Origin: Acholeplasmatales bacterium Tener_01
GTDB lineage: Bacteria; Bacillota_I; Bacilli_A; ML615J-28; CAG-698
Direction: 5' to 3'
DNA length: 25,709 nt
Assembly (NCBI GenBank): GCA_001604495.1
Contig: LVBR01000177.1
Location: 1-25,709, forward strand
Shown: piece by piece, positions 1-7,405 of the stretch
How the letters are laid out: each line of letters opens with the position of its first letter
Numbering within the stretch: position 1 is the stretch's first letter
Translations under genes and position numbers: made by a program
The notes under the pieces: generated by a model
Databases searched by the model: none
Told to the model about the DNA's origin: nothing
The model's input: the letters and a program-made list of their open reading frames with translations, nothing else

Positions 1-127
1 ATGTTGGGCCTTCAACCACAGGATCAGGTCCAGGTCCTGGAGTAGGTTTATCCTCTCCACATGCCACAAAGAAAACAGCAATAAACAAAACTAAAAGTAC
101 TTTAAATAACTTTGATACTACTTTCAT
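1..127 (-). CDS. Lipoprotein, N-terminal fragment (cut by window edge)
   Basis: The first 42 codons of a gene that continues beyond the left edge. The start ATG is at 127-125 and shares one base with the TAA stop of cinA, an overlapping TAATG junction. A strong AAAGGAG site lies inside the last cinA codons, so translation is probably coupled. The peptide opens with Lys residues and a hydrophobic stretch (residues 7-22) ending in the lipobox FVAC, with the modified Cys at about residue 23. This is a lipoprotein signal peptide for Lgt/LspA processing. A Pro/Gly/Asp-rich linker (PTPGPGPDP) follows, as in the other surface lipoproteins of this window. The functional domain is out of view, so no function is assigned. 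Export and lipidation are inferred from the signal peptide. Confidence 0.85.
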   Translation of the reverse strand, partial: MKVVSKLFKVLLVLFIAVFFVACGEDKPTPGPGPDPVVEGPT

Positions 128-1347
128 TAGTTCATCTCCTTTAATAATTCATATAATTCATACAAAACATACATTGTTGCACGAAGTCGAATTTGATTTC
201 TACTTCCTTTAAACACTTTTTCTTTTGTTAAGAACTTATCTCCAATCTTTATAGTGTAGCAAACAAGTCCAACTGGTTTATTTTCAAGGCCCCCATTAGG
301 TCCTGCAATGCCAGTTGTTGAAACACAAACGTCACTATGGCTAAGTTGATAAAGACCAAATGCCATCTCGCGTGAGACTTCCATGCTCGCCACATTATAT
401 TTTTCAATTGTCTCTTCTTTAACACCTAAATACTTAATCTTCGCTTCGTTTGAATAAACTACTATGCTTTCTTTCAATACGTCGCTACTACCACTAACAT
501 TAATTAATGTTGAAGCAAGCATTCCTCCAGTTACACTCTCACAAAAACTAATAGTTAAATTCTTTTCTTTTAGTTTTTTATAAACAACTTCTTCAACTGG
601 TTCATTTTGGCTAGATACAATGTATTTATCCATTAGTTCTTCAAATCTTAAACAGCACTTAGTGAAACGTTCTTTGTTTTCTTCTTTTGCAGTTACTTGG
701 TAACGAATCTTACCCATTGCTGCATAAGGGTTAACATTGATATCACTAAACTCTTTGAAGAAATCTTGAAGATAATCTTCAATCTTACTCTCGCCAGTTC
801 CCATTATAGTGTATTCTTTGATTAAGAACTTATCGCTAACAAGCTTTTCTAAATAAGGTTTAACTCCTAAATTGTACATTACAGTATTTTCAAAAGGAGG
901 ACCAACAAGCATAATTACTTTTTTGCCGTCTACTTCAATAATACATCCATGAGCAGTTCCTTCAGGATTAGGTAATACTATTGAGTCTTTAGGGAAATAT
1001 GCTTGTTTAATATTGCTTTTAGCAAAATTATCACCAAAATATTTAACTAAAGTATTATATGCAACTTCTTTTAATTCAAGTTCTAATTTGAATTCATCAC
1101 ATATTACTTCTTTTGTGAAATCATCATGTGTAGGTCCAAGGCCACCTGTAGTAAACAAAAAGTCACAATCGCTCTTAACGAATTCTTTTACTTCGCGTCT
1201 TAAATTTACTTCATTGTCACCTACAACGATGTGTTTTATGGTCTCAATACCAAGTTTTTCAAGTTCACAAGCTAAAAATGATGCATTAGTATTAACGACT
1301 CTACCGCTAAGTACCTCATCACCAACACATAAAATCAATGCTTTCAT
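127..1347 (-). CDS. cinA: CinA family protein (MoCF-like domain plus NMN deamidase domain)
   Basis: The 406 residues match the usual CinA length and two-domain plan. Residues 1-170 form a MoaB/MogA-like domain with the signature TTGGLGPTHDD (66-76). In the family this domain is associated with ADP-ribose pyrophosphatase activity. Residues 255-406 form the PncC-type domain, which deamidates nicotinamide mononucleotide in pyridine nucleotide salvage; ESVTGG (270-275), TGIAGPNGG (345-353) and KPVGLV (357-362) are its conserved motifs. The protein is cytoplasmic. It starts 10 bases after the ychF stop with a modest GGTGAA site, so it is the second gene of the ychF-cinA-lipoprotein operon. It lies apart from recA, which often neighbours it in Firmicutes. 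The activities are family knowledge; the motifs are seen directly. Confidence 0.96.
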   Translation of the reverse strand: MKALILCVGDEVLSGRVVNTNASFLACELEKLGIETIKHIVVGDNEVNLRREVKEFVKSDCDFLFTTGGLGPTHDDFTKEVICDEFKLELELKEVAYNTLVKYFGDNFAKSNIKQAYFPKDSIVLPNPEGTAHGCIIEVDGKKVIMLVGPPFENTVMYNLGVKPYLEKLVSDKFLIKEYTIMGTGESKIEDYLQDFFKEFSDINVNPYAAMGKIRYQVTAKEENKERFTKCCLRFEELMDKYIVSSQNEPVEEVVYKKLKEKNLTISFCESVTGGMLASTLINVSGSSDVLKESIVVYSNEAKIKYLGVKEETIEKYNVASMEVSREMAFGLYQLSHSDVCVSTTGIAGPNGGLENKPVGLVCYTIKIGDKFLTKEKVFKGSRNQIRLRATMYVLYELYELLKEMN

Positions 1348-1357
1348 TGCTTCACCA

Positions 1358-2455
1358 TTAAACGTTAAACTTAAATTCTACAATATCTCCATCATGGAAA
1401 ACATACTCTTTTCCTTCACTGCGTAGTTTTCCAGCTTCTTTTGCTTTTTGGTAGTTACCACAAGCAATAAAGTCATCGTATGCGATAACTTCAGCACGAA
1501 TGAATCCTCTTTCAAAATCAGAGTGGATAATACCAGCACACTTAGGGGCTTTACTTCCCTTTTTATAAGTCCATGCACGGCACTCTTTCTCTCCAGCAGT
1601 GAAGAAAGTCTCAAGGCCCAATAAATCATAACTCTTTTTAACAAGTTGATCTAAGCCACTTTCACTAATTCCAAGCTCATCCAAAAACATCTTACGATCT
1701 TCTTCGTCTAAATCTAAGATTTCTTCTTCGATTTGCGCGCTGATTTTTACAGTTTCAACATTATGTTCTTTAGCATACTCTTTAACTTTCTTAACCAAAT
1801 CACTTTCATTTGCGATATCATCTTCATCAACATTTAAAACATAGATCATTGGTTTTAATGTTAAGAAGTTAAAGTTCTTAATTATATCTAATTCTTCTTT
1901 TGTTAAGTTTTGGTCACGAAGCGAAACACCCTTATTCAAACCATCTTTAATCTTAACTAAAAGGTTATATTCTACTTCAGATTCTTTATCAACATGAAGT
2001 TGCGCTTTCTTTTCAATCTTTGGAATTCTCTTATCAATTACATCGATATCAGCAAACGCTAGTTCTAAGTTGATAGTCTCAATGTCGCTAATTGGATCAA
2101 TTACACCATTAACATGAATGACATCTTTATCAGTGAAGCATCTTACAACATGACAAATTGCATCAACTTCACGAATATTTGCTAGAAACTGATTACCTAA
2201 ACCTTCACCTAAGCTTGCACCTTTAACTAACCCTGCAATATCTGTGAATGAAAATGATGTATAAACAACATTTCTTGGCTTAACAATTTCAACAATCTTT
2301 TCTAATCTTTTATCTTTAACTTCTACAATACCAACATTAGGTTCGATTGTTGCGAAAGGATAATTCGCACTCAAAACCTTACTCTTTGTTATAGCATTGA
2401 ATAATGTTGACTTCCCAACATTAGGAAGCCCGATAATTCCTGCTGTTAATCCCAA
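1358..2455 (-). CDS. ychF: Redox-regulated ATPase/GTPase YchF (OLA1 family)
   Basis: A P-loop protein of the Obg/YchF family that binds ATP in preference to GTP and associates with ribosomes. Visible motifs are G1 GLPNVGKS (residues 9-16), the G3 segment DIAGLV, the YchF-type NVDE in place of NKxD at G4, and a C-terminal TGS domain (GEKECRAWTYKKG, then HSDFERGFIRAEVI). I place the start at the TTG at 2455, not the GTG at 2464. The GTG lies inside the Shine-Dalgarno AGAAGGTGA, which is correctly spaced (5 bases) only for the TTG. The resulting N-terminus, MGLTAGIIGLPNVGK, is that of typical YchF proteins, and the length becomes 365 residues against about 366 for the family. It is the first gene of the ychF-cinA-lipoprotein operon. 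Confidence 0.96.
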   Translation of the reverse strand: MGLTAGIIGLPNVGKSTLFNAITKSKVLSANYPFATIEPNVGIVEVKDKRLEKIVEIVKPRNVVYTSFSFTDIAGLVKGASLGEGLGNQFLANIREVDAICHVVRCFTDKDVIHVNGVIDPISDIETINLELAFADIDVIDKRIPKIEKKAQLHVDKESEVEYNLLVKIKDGLNKGVSLRDQNLTKEELDIIKNFNFLTLKPMIYVLNVDEDDIANESDLVKKVKEYAKEHNVETVKISAQIEEEILDLDEEDRKMFLDELGISESGLDQLVKKSYDLLGLETFFTAGEKECRAWTYKKGSKAPKCAGIIHSDFERGFIRAEVIAYDDFIACGNYQKAKEAGKLRSEGKEYVFHDGDIVEFKFNV

Positions 2456-2480
2456 TTTTTTCACCTTCTTTTACGGCATT

Positions 2481-2509
2481 ATTTTACCATAATTTTCGCT
2501 TCTTTTAAA
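2481..2509 (-). promoter_or_regulatory. Promoter of ychF operon
   Basis: On the minus strand, TTTAAA (2509-2504), a 17-base spacer, then TAAAAT (2486-2481) preceded by TGG, which forms an extended -10. Transcription would begin near 2475, about 20 bases before the TTG start of ychF. It is divergent from the promoter of the plus-strand gene at 2574. Confidence 0.65.
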
Positions 2510-2550
2510 GATTAAACTAATTAAATAAACCACTTACTATCATTTTATTG

Positions 2551-2556
2551 TATAAT
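2551..2556 (+). promoter_or_regulatory. -10 box of the plus-strand orphan gene
   Basis: A perfect TATAAT ends 17 bases before the ATG at 2574. I see no good -35 hexamer at the right distance. Transcription would start near 2563, almost on top of the GAGG ribosome binding site (2563-2566), which gives a leader of only about 11 bases. Confidence 0.6.
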
Positions 2557-2573
2557 AGATACGAGGTACAATT

Positions 2574-2900
2574 ATGAAGCATTACGATATCGCAATTTAT
2601 TCAAATAATAAAATAGAACTAAGTGATAATAATATCATCTATTTAGATAGTAGCTATGAGTTAATTGATAGTTATCTAGCAAGAAAAGAAAATGAAGAAA
2701 TATCGTTTGATTACTTAATAACAAATAGTAAAAAAACACTTAAAGACTTAGGTGCCGTCTTTGATAACGGCTTTGCCTTAACAAACTCTTTACTTCAAAC
2801 AACTATTGAAAATACTTTTGCCTTTGGTGAAATTGTTAATCTAAATAAAGGAATTAGTGAAGAATTAGAAATTATACTAGATGCCATATACGAAAAATAG
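2574..2900 (+). CDS. Small protein resembling the C-terminal end of thioredoxin reductase-type flavoproteins
   Basis: This 108-residue protein is the only plus-strand gene in the window. It has its own TATAAT, a GAGG site 7 bases before the ATG, and a terminator immediately after the stop. Residues about 60-95 follow the C-terminal pattern of thioredoxin reductase-like FAD/NAD(P) disulfide reductases: a buried strand, then 'LG..xDNGFALTN', then 'QTTIENTFAFGEIVN'. The last corresponds to the family's 'TS(V/I)PGIFAAGD' FAD-contact motif, with Glu in place of Asp. Its N-terminus (YDIAIYSNN) resembles a first Rossmann strand but has no GxGxxG, and there is no CxxC redox pair. A full-length FAD enzyme cannot fit in this size, so the function is unknown. 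It could be a relic or a specialised mini-domain. The similarity is read by eye. Confidence 0.8.
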   Translation: MKHYDIAIYSNNKIELSDNNIIYLDSSYELIDSYLARKENEEISFDYLITNSKKTLKDLGAVFDNGFALTNSLLQTTIENTFAFGEIVNLNKGISEELEIILDAIYEK

Positions 2901-2924
2901 GAGCTAAAATTAGCTCCTTTTTTT
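2900..2924. terminator. Bidirectional intrinsic terminator
   Basis: The perfect stem GGAGCTA(A)/(T)TAGCTCC at 2900-2917 is followed by seven T on the plus strand. On the minus strand it is followed by TATTTTT. It lies between the convergent plus-strand orphan (stop TAG at 2898-2900) and the minus-strand protease gene (stop at 2923-2925), so it can end both transcripts. Confidence 0.88.
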
Positions 2925-4434
2925 ATTCTTCTTCATTTAGATTAATTGTTACTTTAATTTCCTCATTATCTCTAATAATAGTTAAGGTAATTTCATCTTT
3001 ACCTTTAATATTGTCATTAAAGAATGCTACAAGCAATACTTTAGCACTAGTAATATCAATATCATCATATTTAGTGATAATATCATCTTCTAAAATACCG
3101 CATCTATCTGCAATTGAGTCTTCTAAAACATCAGTAACAATAACACCAGTTCTATTTTCACCGATATTGTAACTATAGTCATAGTCAACAAGGATATCGA
3201 TTGAATAGCAACTAATACCTAAACTCTTGTATTTTATCTTTGAGGCATTCTCAAGACGGTCCAAAACTAACATTATAATATCAGTTGGAATTACAAAGCC
3301 TAAATTATCAGAAATTGAAGAATCAATTTTAGCAGTGCTTATTCCAATAACTTGACCTTTTAAGTTATATAGTGGACCTCCACTATTACCACTATTAATA
3401 GATGCATCCACTTGCATGTATTTATTGTAATATTCGTATTGACCATCTTCATCATTATCATCTGGGAAATATACTTCTTTTTTAGAAACAATTCCTAAGC
3501 ATACTGCTCCTTCAAGTTCAAAATCAATTGGTGATCCTACTGTCATGGCAAATTGACCAACTTTAATGTCATCAAAATAACCAAATTGACAAGCATCAAT
3601 TTCGTCAAGATTACTTACTGCACTCTTCTTAACCGCAATTACCGCTAAATCGACCATATCATCATATGCCACAATTCTTGCATAAACTTTTTCTTTTGCA
3701 GCTGAGAAGTAAACAAATAAAGCTTCACTTCCAAGAACAACATGGCGGTTAGTTAAAATAAAGATGTCTTCTTCACCTACTTTATAAACTACGCCACTAC
3801 CTGATGCATATAGGGCGTATTCATAATTAGTTCCTTTTTGGTAATTGAATACAGTAACAACTTGCTTCATTGCTTTTTCTGATACGTTAATAGTACTTTT
3901 TTCAATGTCACTATAGTCGTCAGTATTAGTAACTAAAATAATTTCTTCCTTACCATCAATTGAAATTAAACCACGTCCAATTCCTGCTCCATATAAGAAT
4001 TTACCATCAATCACTTTAACAATACCAGGAGTTAGGCTAGTAATAGTTACCTCTTTAGAAGTTTGAACTTCTCTAATTTCACCTAAAGTTAAATAATGGT
4101 ATTCATTTGAAATAGTTAGTTCATCTACTTTTCCATCATATTTACCACTTTTAACTAAAACTTCAATTCGTTCTTTTTCTTTATCTTTTGATAATAGTTG
4201 AATAAAGGCAACGCCAGGCTTTAAGCCCTTAACTCGCCCATCTTCATATTTAATAACGTCATCATTAATGATTCTTATTTCATATTTACTGCTAATTTCT
4301 ACTTCTTTTTCTTCCCCAACAAATATCTCATGATAATATTCACTATTAATAACACTATCTTTTTGCTTTACGCTACAAGAAGATAAAAAGAACAAAGCAA
4401 TAAATATAAATATACCAATAAATACTTTTCTCAT
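2923..4434 (-). CDS. HtrA-like trypsin-fold serine protease lipoprotein with N-terminal BIG2-like and C-terminal PDZ domains
   Basis: 503 residues. A lipoprotein signal peptide ends in LSSC with Cys20, so the enzyme should be anchored outside the membrane. Residues about 35-97 look like a bacterial Ig-like (BIG2) domain (FVGEEKEVEI ... GRVKGLKPGVA), and 105-170 is perhaps a second. The protease domain (about 190-395) carries the triad His231 (TNRHVV), Asp262 (VDLAV) and Ser351 (NSGNSGGPL). A PDZ domain follows (about 428-500). An acidic loop, DDNDEDG (325-331), precedes the catalytic Ser strand. It starts 9 bases after the upstream paralogue; that gene's TAG stop overlaps this gene's AGGAG site, which suggests translational coupling. 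HtrA proteases act in envelope protein quality control; the substrate here is unknown. The lipid anchor and Ig-like stalk in place of a transmembrane helix are uncommon for HtrA. Confidence 0.92.
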   Translation of the reverse strand: MRKVFIGIFIFIALFFLSSCSVKQKDSVINSEYYHEIFVGEEKEVEISSKYEIRIINDDVIKYEDGRVKGLKPGVAFIQLLSKDKEKERIEVLVKSGKYDGKVDELTISNEYHYLTLGEIREVQTSKEVTITSLTPGIVKVIDGKFLYGAGIGRGLISIDGKEEIILVTNTDDYSDIEKSTINVSEKAMKQVVTVFNYQKGTNYEYALYASGSGVVYKVGEEDIFILTNRHVVLGSEALFVYFSAAKEKVYARIVAYDDMVDLAVIAVKKSAVSNLDEIDACQFGYFDDIKVGQFAMTVGSPIDFELEGAVCLGIVSKKEVYFPDDNDEDGQYEYYNKYMQVDASINSGNSGGPLYNLKGQVIGISTAKIDSSISDNLGFVIPTDIIMLVLDRLENASKIKYKSLGISCYSIDILVDYDYSYNIGENRTGVIVTDVLEDSIADRCGILEDDIITKYDDIDITSAKVLLVAFFNDNIKGKDEITLTIIRDNEEIKVTINLNEEE

Positions 4435-4443
4435 TTTATACTC

Positions 4444-5607
4444 CTAAAAATCAATTCGTACAGTTATTTCTTCACCGCTACGAACAACTTTTAACATAAC
4501 AAATCCACCGTCAATAACTTTACCAAGTTCTGCTCTAAATTCTTGAGATTTAGTGACTTTAACATCATTAATCTCTAAAATAATATCACCATTTTGCAAC
4601 TTCATAAAAGCATGTCCAGTAACATCAACTTCATCAACATAAAGTCCATATGTAATATCTTCTGGAATATCTATTTGAGGAACTCCTGAATAGTCTTCAC
4701 GATTAATAAGTCTAATTACTTCGTATGTTGTGATACCTAGAGTGTACCTAGTTGGTTTTTTGCCTTGTTCTAGGTATTTAATTAATTCTTTAACTAAATT
4801 AGATGGAATTGCAAATCCCATATTATCGATTTCACTATCAACTAACTTTAGTGTGTTAATGCCAATTAACTCACCTTTAATGTTAACTAGTGCTCCACCA
4901 CTAGAACCAGGATTAATCGCAACATCGTGTTGAATATATTCACTATCCCAATCGTTGATTTTATCGCCATCAGTATCATCACTCAAATATCTTTTTGGTG
5001 AAGAAATGATACCAAATGTTGAAGAACCATAGAAATCATAGCCTCCAGGATTGCCGATTGCTACGGCAAAATTTCCTCTTTTTACTTGCTCACTATCAGC
5101 AAATTTAATCGGTTGAATGAACCTAATATAGCGAAATTCGATAACTGCTAGATCTACTTTATCATCATATCCTAAAACAGTTGCATCAAGTTTTTGATTA
5201 TCATCACCGATGTATGCTTTGATTTTATTATCAACTTTACTTTCAATTACATGACGATTAGTAACTGCACGGTAGATGTATTCTTTAACGTTATCGCTAT
5301 CAAATGTCTTTTCGTAATCTTTTTCAATTGTACCATCTTTTAAAAGTACTTCACATGAATAGATAACTCCACTACCAGTTGATGCTAGTTGATAGCTAAC
5401 AAGATTCTTTTCATAATTACTTACACCAATTACACAAGGAGCAGCTTTTTCAACTGCTGCAGTAATTAAATCTTCAAATTCTTGAATATCTATTTCAACG
5501 TTATATGATTTATTATAGATTTCATTATTAAAAATATTTGTGCATCCACTTAATACCACTATTAGTGAAAGCATTAAAACAAATAATAATCTCTTTAATT
5601 TAGTCAT
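4444..5607 (-). CDS. HtrA-like trypsin-fold serine protease lipoprotein with PDZ domain
   Basis: 387 residues. The signal peptide ends in LSGC with Cys22 as the predicted lipid-modified residue. The protease domain (about 45-275) has a complete triad: His119 (TNRHV), Asp152 (VDLAV) and Ser236 (GSSGGAL). The C-terminal 90 residues form a PDZ domain (GDIILEINDVKV). It is a paralogue of the next gene downstream but lacks the Ig-like N-terminal part. Both carry an acidic insertion at the same place before the catalytic Ser; here it reads DDTDGDKINDWDSE (210-223), close to a thrombospondin type 3/calcium-binding loop. The GAGG ribosome binding site overlaps the TGA stop of tatD 8 bases upstream. 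An extracytoplasmic protease is firmly supported; the substrate is unknown and calcium dependence is inference. Confidence 0.93.
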   Translation of the reverse strand: MTKLKRLLFVLMLSLIVVLSGCTNIFNNEIYNKSYNVEIDIQEFEDLITAAVEKAAPCVIGVSNYEKNLVSYQLASTGSGVIYSCEVLLKDGTIEKDYEKTFDSDNVKEYIYRAVTNRHVIESKVDNKIKAYIGDDNQKLDATVLGYDDKVDLAVIEFRYIRFIQPIKFADSEQVKRGNFAVAIGNPGGYDFYGSSTFGIISSPKRYLSDDTDGDKINDWDSEYIQHDVAINPGSSGGALVNIKGELIGINTLKLVDSEIDNMGFAIPSNLVKELIKYLEQGKKPTRYTLGITTYEVIRLINREDYSGVPQIDIPEDITYGLYVDEVDVTGHAFMKLQNGDIILEINDVKVTKSQEFRAELGKVIDGGFVMLKVVRSGEEITVRIDF

Positions 5608-5615
5608 AGTCTACC

Positions 5616-6368
5616 TCAAATTCCAAACAAGTTATAGACGTTTTCTTCTACTTGTTTTTCAACTTCCTTAACATCTATTCCTTTAATTTTACTAATTTCT
5701 TCCAAAACATATTTAGTGTAAGCTGGTTCGTTTAGTTCTCCTCTATGAGGAGTAGGTGCTAAATATGGGCTATCAGTTTCAGTTAATAAATACTTTAAAT
5801 CAATCTTTTCAACAACTTCTTTTATTGTCTTAGCATTCTTAAAAGTAACTACACCACCGATTCCTAAATACCAACCTCTTTTAGTTAACTCTTTTGCCAT
5901 TTCATAACTTCCACCATAACAATGAAGGACTCCACGAACCTTTTCATCTTTAATAATATCAAAGGTATCTTGCATAGCATCACGATTATGAATAATTAGC
6001 GGAAGATTATATTTCTTACTTAACTCAATTTGCTTTTTAAAGAAATATTTTTGTTCTTCAACATATGTTTTATCCCAATAATAATCAAGACCAACTTCAC
6101 CAATAGCGATAACTTTCTCATTATCTAAAATATTGGTAAGCCAAGTAAGATCGGTATCAGTCTCATTTTGGACTTCACTAGGATGTAGCCCCACTGCTAG
6201 ATAAATAAAGTCATACTTTTTAGAAAGTTCAAGTGCTTTTAGGCTAGATTCTTTATCATAGCCAATAACAATCATCTTTTTAACACCATTATCTAGGGCA
6301 TTTTTTATTACTTTTTCTTTATCAACATATTTGTCATCATAAATATGCATATGAGTATCAATAATCAT
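5616..6368 (-). CDS. tatD: TatD family metal-dependent DNase/hydrolase
   Basis: 250 residues, the standard length of a TatD TIM-barrel hydrolase. The metal ligands are all visible: His6 and His8 (DTHMH), Glu91 (GEVGLDYYW), His127 (IIHNRD), His149 (LHCYGG) and Asp199 (TETDSPYLAP). Members are cytoplasmic 3'-5' exonucleases or deoxyribonucleases with proposed roles in DNA repair and quality control. It is the first gene of an operon with the two HtrA-like lipoproteins. The start ATG at 6368 has a GAGGAA site 7 bases upstream. It ends in TGA, which shows that TGA is a stop in this organism. Why it is cotranscribed with surface proteases is not evident. Confidence 0.95.
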   Translation of the reverse strand: MIIDTHMHIYDDKYVDKEKVIKNALDNGVKKMIVIGYDKESSLKALELSKKYDFIYLAVGLHPSEVQNETDTDLTWLTNILDNEKVIAIGEVGLDYYWDKTYVEEQKYFFKKQIELSKKYNLPLIIHNRDAMQDTFDIIKDEKVRGVLHCYGGSYEMAKELTKRGWYLGIGGVVTFKNAKTIKEVVEKIDLKYLLTETDSPYLAPTPHRGELNEPAYTKYVLEEISKIKGIDVKEVEKQVEENVYNLFGI

Positions 6369-6392
6369 AATTATTCCTCGAATTCTATTAAT

Positions 6393-6401
6393 ATTATACC
6401 A
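6393..6401 (-). promoter_or_regulatory. Extended -10 promoter of the tatD-protease operon
   Basis: TGGTATAAT on the minus strand (6401-6393), a consensus extended -10 about 25 bases before the tatD ATG. No convincing -35 is present at 16-18 bases, which is usual for extended -10 promoters. Confidence 0.7.
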
Positions 6402-6423
6402 TAGATTGGGGCGATTGTTTTGT

Positions 6424-6452
6424 AAAAAAAATCCTATTTAAAATAGGATTTT
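6424..6452 (-). terminator. Terminator of degV
   Basis: AAAATCCTATT (6452-6442 on the minus strand) pairs with AATAGGATTTT (6438-6428), with a minimal loop. A run of T continues to 6424. It begins 5 bases after the degV stop codon. Confidence 0.85.
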
Positions 6453-6457
6453 ACTTT

Positions 6458-7333
6458 CTAACATCTTTCAACGCCATGGAAAAAGGCACTGATTAATTCT
6501 GGGCCTGAGTGAGAACCAATTGTTGGGCCAATGAAAAAGTATTTAACACCTTTAAATTTGACCATTTGTAATATCTCACGAGCAAATTCTTTGGCTTTTT
6601 CTAAGCAATCGCCATGACCAATATATAAATATTGGTTACATGCATCAACCACTTTTTCTTTTATCATTAAGGCAATACGCTTGTATGCTCTAAAAATACC
6701 ATTTATCTTATTAGCTATAACAAGCCTACCTGGTTTATCAAGTTTTAGAATTGGTTTAATAGATAACAAATTGCCGATAAAGAAGCTAGCATTTGATACT
6801 CTTCCACCACGCTTTAAATAAACTAAAGTTGGAGTAGTAAAAAACGGAGTTACTCCTTTTTTGTACTCTTCTAAATACTTGATAACATCTTTAAATTCCA
6901 TTCCTTCATCAATTAACCTACATGCTTCGAGAACCAATATTCCATAAGAAATAGATGCACCTAAAGAATCCATCACATAGATCTCTAGTTTGTCATTTTC
7001 ACTTAATAGCATATTCTTCGCTTGCATAAAATTATTGTAAGTGCCGCTTATAGCACTACCCATAGCAATATGTAGTATAGGTTTACCATAACTTGCTAAT
7101 TCTTTCAAATAATCGTATGCTTCATTGACATTTACAGATGTTGTTCTAAAAACAACGCCATTTCGCATCTTATTATAGAATTCAACTGTTTCAGAATCAA
7201 TCAGGTTACTTTCATAAATATTATTATCATCAAAATATTTCATTTTAATAAAACTGATATGTTTTTCTTCCAAAGTCTCTTTGTTTAAGTCACAGCCGGA
7301 GTCTGTGCTTACTATTATTTTTCTATAATCCAT
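6458..7333 (-). CDS. degV: DegV family fatty-acid-binding protein (FakB-like)
   Basis: 291 residues with the DegV fold. The N-terminal strand and lipid-head loop read STDSGCDL (9-16). TTSV (64-67) occupies the place of the family's TSxPS/TSQP motif. Other motifs are MGSAISGTYNN (91-101), the hallmark LVYLKRGGRVSN (170-181) and, near the C-terminus, IGPTIGSHSGPEL (268-280). FakB proteins present a bound fatty acid to the kinase FakA for phosphorylation and entry into phospholipid synthesis. No fakA is visible here, and most Firmicutes carry several DegV paralogues, so FakB activity is family-level inference. It is a single-gene unit between the tuf and degV terminators, with AAAGGAT 6 bases before the ATG. 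Confidence 0.92.
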   Translation of the reverse strand: MDYRKIIVSTDSGCDLNKETLEEKHISFIKMKYFDDNNIYESNLIDSETVEFYNKMRNGVVFRTTSVNVNEAYDYLKELASYGKPILHIAMGSAISGTYNNFMQAKNMLLSENDKLEIYVMDSLGASISYGILVLEACRLIDEGMEFKDVIKYLEEYKKGVTPFFTTPTLVYLKRGGRVSNASFFIGNLLSIKPILKLDKPGRLVIANKINGIFRAYKRIALMIKEKVVDACNQYLYIGHGDCLEKAKEFAREILQMVKFKGVKYFFIGPTIGSHSGPELISAFFHGVERC

Positions 7334-7345
7334 ATTAATCCTTTC

Positions 7346-7388
7346 TATAAAATAATATAATAAATAGCCCTACATAAAGTAGGGCTAT
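7346..7388 (-). terminator. Terminator of tuf
   Basis: A perfect 10-bp stem ATAGCCCTAC/GTAGGGCTAT (minus strand 7388-7379 and 7373-7364) with a 5-base TTTAT loop, followed by the T-rich but interrupted tail TTATTATATTATTTT. It lies 18 bases after the tuf stop and just before degV. Confidence 0.8.
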
Positions 7389-7405
7389 AAATTTTTAATT
7401 CTAGA

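Noticed and set aside
1013..1426. Plus-strand open frame of 137 codons antisense to cinA/ychF
   Set aside because: It is a shadow of two strongly conserved minus-strand genes, with no ribosome binding site and a low-complexity Ser/Leu-rich product.
5616..5618. Mycoplasma-type code with TGA as Trp
   Set aside because: tatD ends at a TGA exactly at the family length, and the visible Trp codons checked (for example at the S7 C-terminus) are TGG.
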